Shown here: in pieces, positions 63,116 to 64,000 of the stretch
Position numbering within the stretch: the stretch's first letter is position 1
How the letters are laid out: every line of letters begins with the position of its first letter
Source: Ischnura elegans
Lineage: Eukaryota; Arthropoda; Insecta; Odonata; Coenagrionidae
DNA length: 64,000 bases
Direction: 5' to 3'
Assembly (NCBI RefSeq): GCF_921293095.1
Contig: NC_060254.1
Coordinates: 106,602,917-106,666,916, forward strand
The notes under the pieces: model-generated
What the model saw: the letters and a program-made list of their open reading frames with translations, nothing else
Database searches by the model: none
Told to the model about the DNA's origin: nothing
Made by a program: the position numbers and the translations under genes

Positions 63116-63636
63116 AGATATTTTCTTTAGATTTATGGGGATGGCTGTTTACGGGGTTATTTTGCGCGTACTTTCCAGTCAGTAACATTTGCCCATCATG
63201 TGATGGCGCTAGACATAGTAATAGATTGAATTTTTTAGCCAAACGGCTTCAATACATAATATTACCTCACCCCATCCTATGCGCAATGCAATAACAGATG
63301 CTTCTATGCGTCGTTGGTAGTATACCTTTCCATTGTGAGGGCGCGTGGATTTCCCCGACTGCACAGCGGCTCTCACTTGAGGGAAATTTGATCTGCCTCC
63401 GTGCAATCACTCCTCTGGCCTGTACGCGCGCAAACCCTTCGATCTCGATGTCGCTCGCTGGACGGGCCAATCCCCCAAATGCCTTTTCGTCACTCTCTCT
63501 TGGCTGCCTTAAGAATTGTTTGATCCGATCCGCGTCAAACCGGCACCGAAGGTTTTCACAGACAATTTGACGGCCAAGGGTAAACATAGGATGGTCCGAC
63601 TACAGTAAATGAAACACTTTTAACGACGATATATAA
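63116..63636. other. Nothing recognised; GC-richer patch at 63330-63590
   Basis: Overlapping frames on both strands (63298-63570 plus and 63267-63587 minus) show no family features. Confidence 0.4.
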
Positions 63637-63642
63637 TTTATT
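63637..63642 (-). terminator. Candidate polyadenylation signal AATAAA
   Basis: On the minus strand, about 150 bp past the stop codon of the second small heat shock protein. Confidence 0.5.
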
Positions 63643-63793
63643 CGCAAACAATTATTCCAAAACTTTCATACAAAACAATACAAAATATTTAATATACTGA
63701 TGTGTAAACGAGCTTCCTATAAAATAATCTTTGGGCAGGAACACAGCAATACTTTGAACAACATTGAAAACACAACACTTTAAGATCTGCAGT

Positions 63794-63964
63794 TCATTCT
63801 TTGGGCTTCTCAAATTCCACGAGGGCAGTTTGCGACTTTGGTTTCTCGGCCTTGTGCTCTTCGGTGTCGGGGTCGTTCTTCGGCGGCTCCTTGACGTTCT
63901 TCACGGCGGGAACACCGGTTGCGGTGATGGGCACGACGCGTACGCCCTCCTGTGCGGATTGAGC
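63794..63964 (-). CDS. Second small heat shock protein, last exon (partial at right edge)
   Basis: The last exon of an alpha-crystallin/HSP20 gene. Acceptor TGGTATTTCAG precedes GCTCAATCC; 56 codons and TGA follow. It starts AQSAQEGVRVVPITATGVPA and contains the V-P-I form of the I-x-I motif (residues 11-13 of the exon) and the TGVPAVK segment typical of arthropod HSP20 tails. It then has a long lysine/glutamate/proline-rich extension to the end. The alpha-crystallin domain must lie in an exon beyond the right edge. The intron is in phase 0 and falls between core and tail, as in the gene at 36740, pointing to common descent. The genes face each other (plus and minus strands). Confidence 0.85.
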   Translation of the reverse strand, partial: AQSAQEGVRVVPITATGVPAVKNVKEPPKNDPDTEEHKAEKPKSQTALVEFEKPKE

Positions 63965-64000
63965 CTGAAATACCACACGAATCACGCTCAATGAATCTCG

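Noticed and set aside
63267-63587. Overlapping 90-106-codon frames on both strands
   Set aside because: Typical of GC-richer DNA with few stops; no motif, no splice context.
1-64000. CRISPR arrays, operons, tRNA or rRNA genes
   Set aside because: No regular spacer arrays, no cloverleaf with both boxes in register, and no ribosomal RNA sequence were seen; the DNA is eukaryotic. The only tRNA-like words (about 13975-14140 and 53510) look like SINE fragments.

Overview
The window is nuclear DNA of an arthropod, most likely an insect or a relative. The evidence is AT-rich DNA, spliced genes with GT-AG introns, two intron-bearing small heat shock protein genes of arthropod type, and a dense mixture of arthropod-type transposable elements: piggyBac, mariner, pogo/Tigger-like, hAT, PIF/Harbinger, a THAP-bearing DNA element, two LINE clades and Penelope-like elements. 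The species cannot be fixed from sequence alone. No tRNA, rRNA, CRISPR or prokaryotic features were seen.

Host genes. (1) The minus strand carries the 5' part of a WDR6 orthologue, the WD40 partner of the FTSJ1/Trm7 tRNA wobble-position 2'-O-methyltransferase. Six exons can be joined with consistent phases: 29488-29422, 29119-28780, 27062-26918, 23668-23426, 12223-12089 and 4930-4615. They give 415 codons spread over about 25 kb, and the gene runs off the left edge. (2) The plus strand carries a complete 178-residue alpha-crystallin/small heat shock protein gene in two coding exons (36740-37165 and 40330-40440), with heat-shock elements, a TATA box and a 5'UTR intron ending at the ATG. (3) The minus strand at the right edge (63964-63794) holds the last exon of a second small heat shock protein, cut by a phase-0 intron at the equivalent place.

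Transposon landscape, left to right. Intron 6 of WDR6: 3' end of a piggyBac-like element (to 941), a TA-flanked TIR element (1068-2451) with a perfect 54-bp palindrome, and a MITE (3511-4111). Intron 5: a hAT-like element (6724-11728) split by a LINE with an 879-codon ORF. Intron 4: an inverted pair of Penelope-like tails (12.5-12.8 kb), a DNA transposon coding only a helix-turn-helix N-terminal protein (14636-15880), and an RTE-like LINE with a duplicated 5' end (19.3-23.0 kb). Intron 3: a TIR element (23777-25162) holding a deletion derivative of the 14.6-kb element. Between WDR6 and the heat shock gene: a three-level nest (LINE relic, PIF/Harbinger-like MITE, hAT MITE) and several 250-bp hAT MITEs with exact 8-bp duplications. 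The heat shock gene's large intron contains a 2.65-kb inverted-repeat element with a THAP-domain fragment.

The right 20 kb has no recognised host gene until the edge. It holds Penelope-like GIY-YIG fragments in head-to-head arrangements, a mariner with clean ends but a broken transposase, LINE relics and a PIF/Harbinger-derived element.

The most unusual material is the set of Penelope-like tails. Four tail types sit in inverted pairs or downstream of GIY-YIG frames, and they share a hammerhead-ribozyme-like arrangement (CTGANGA-like core, short hairpin, GAAA); a fifth fragment keeps only CTGATGA plus the hairpin. Coordinates and exon joins are hand-derived; family assignments come from recognised motifs and not from a search.
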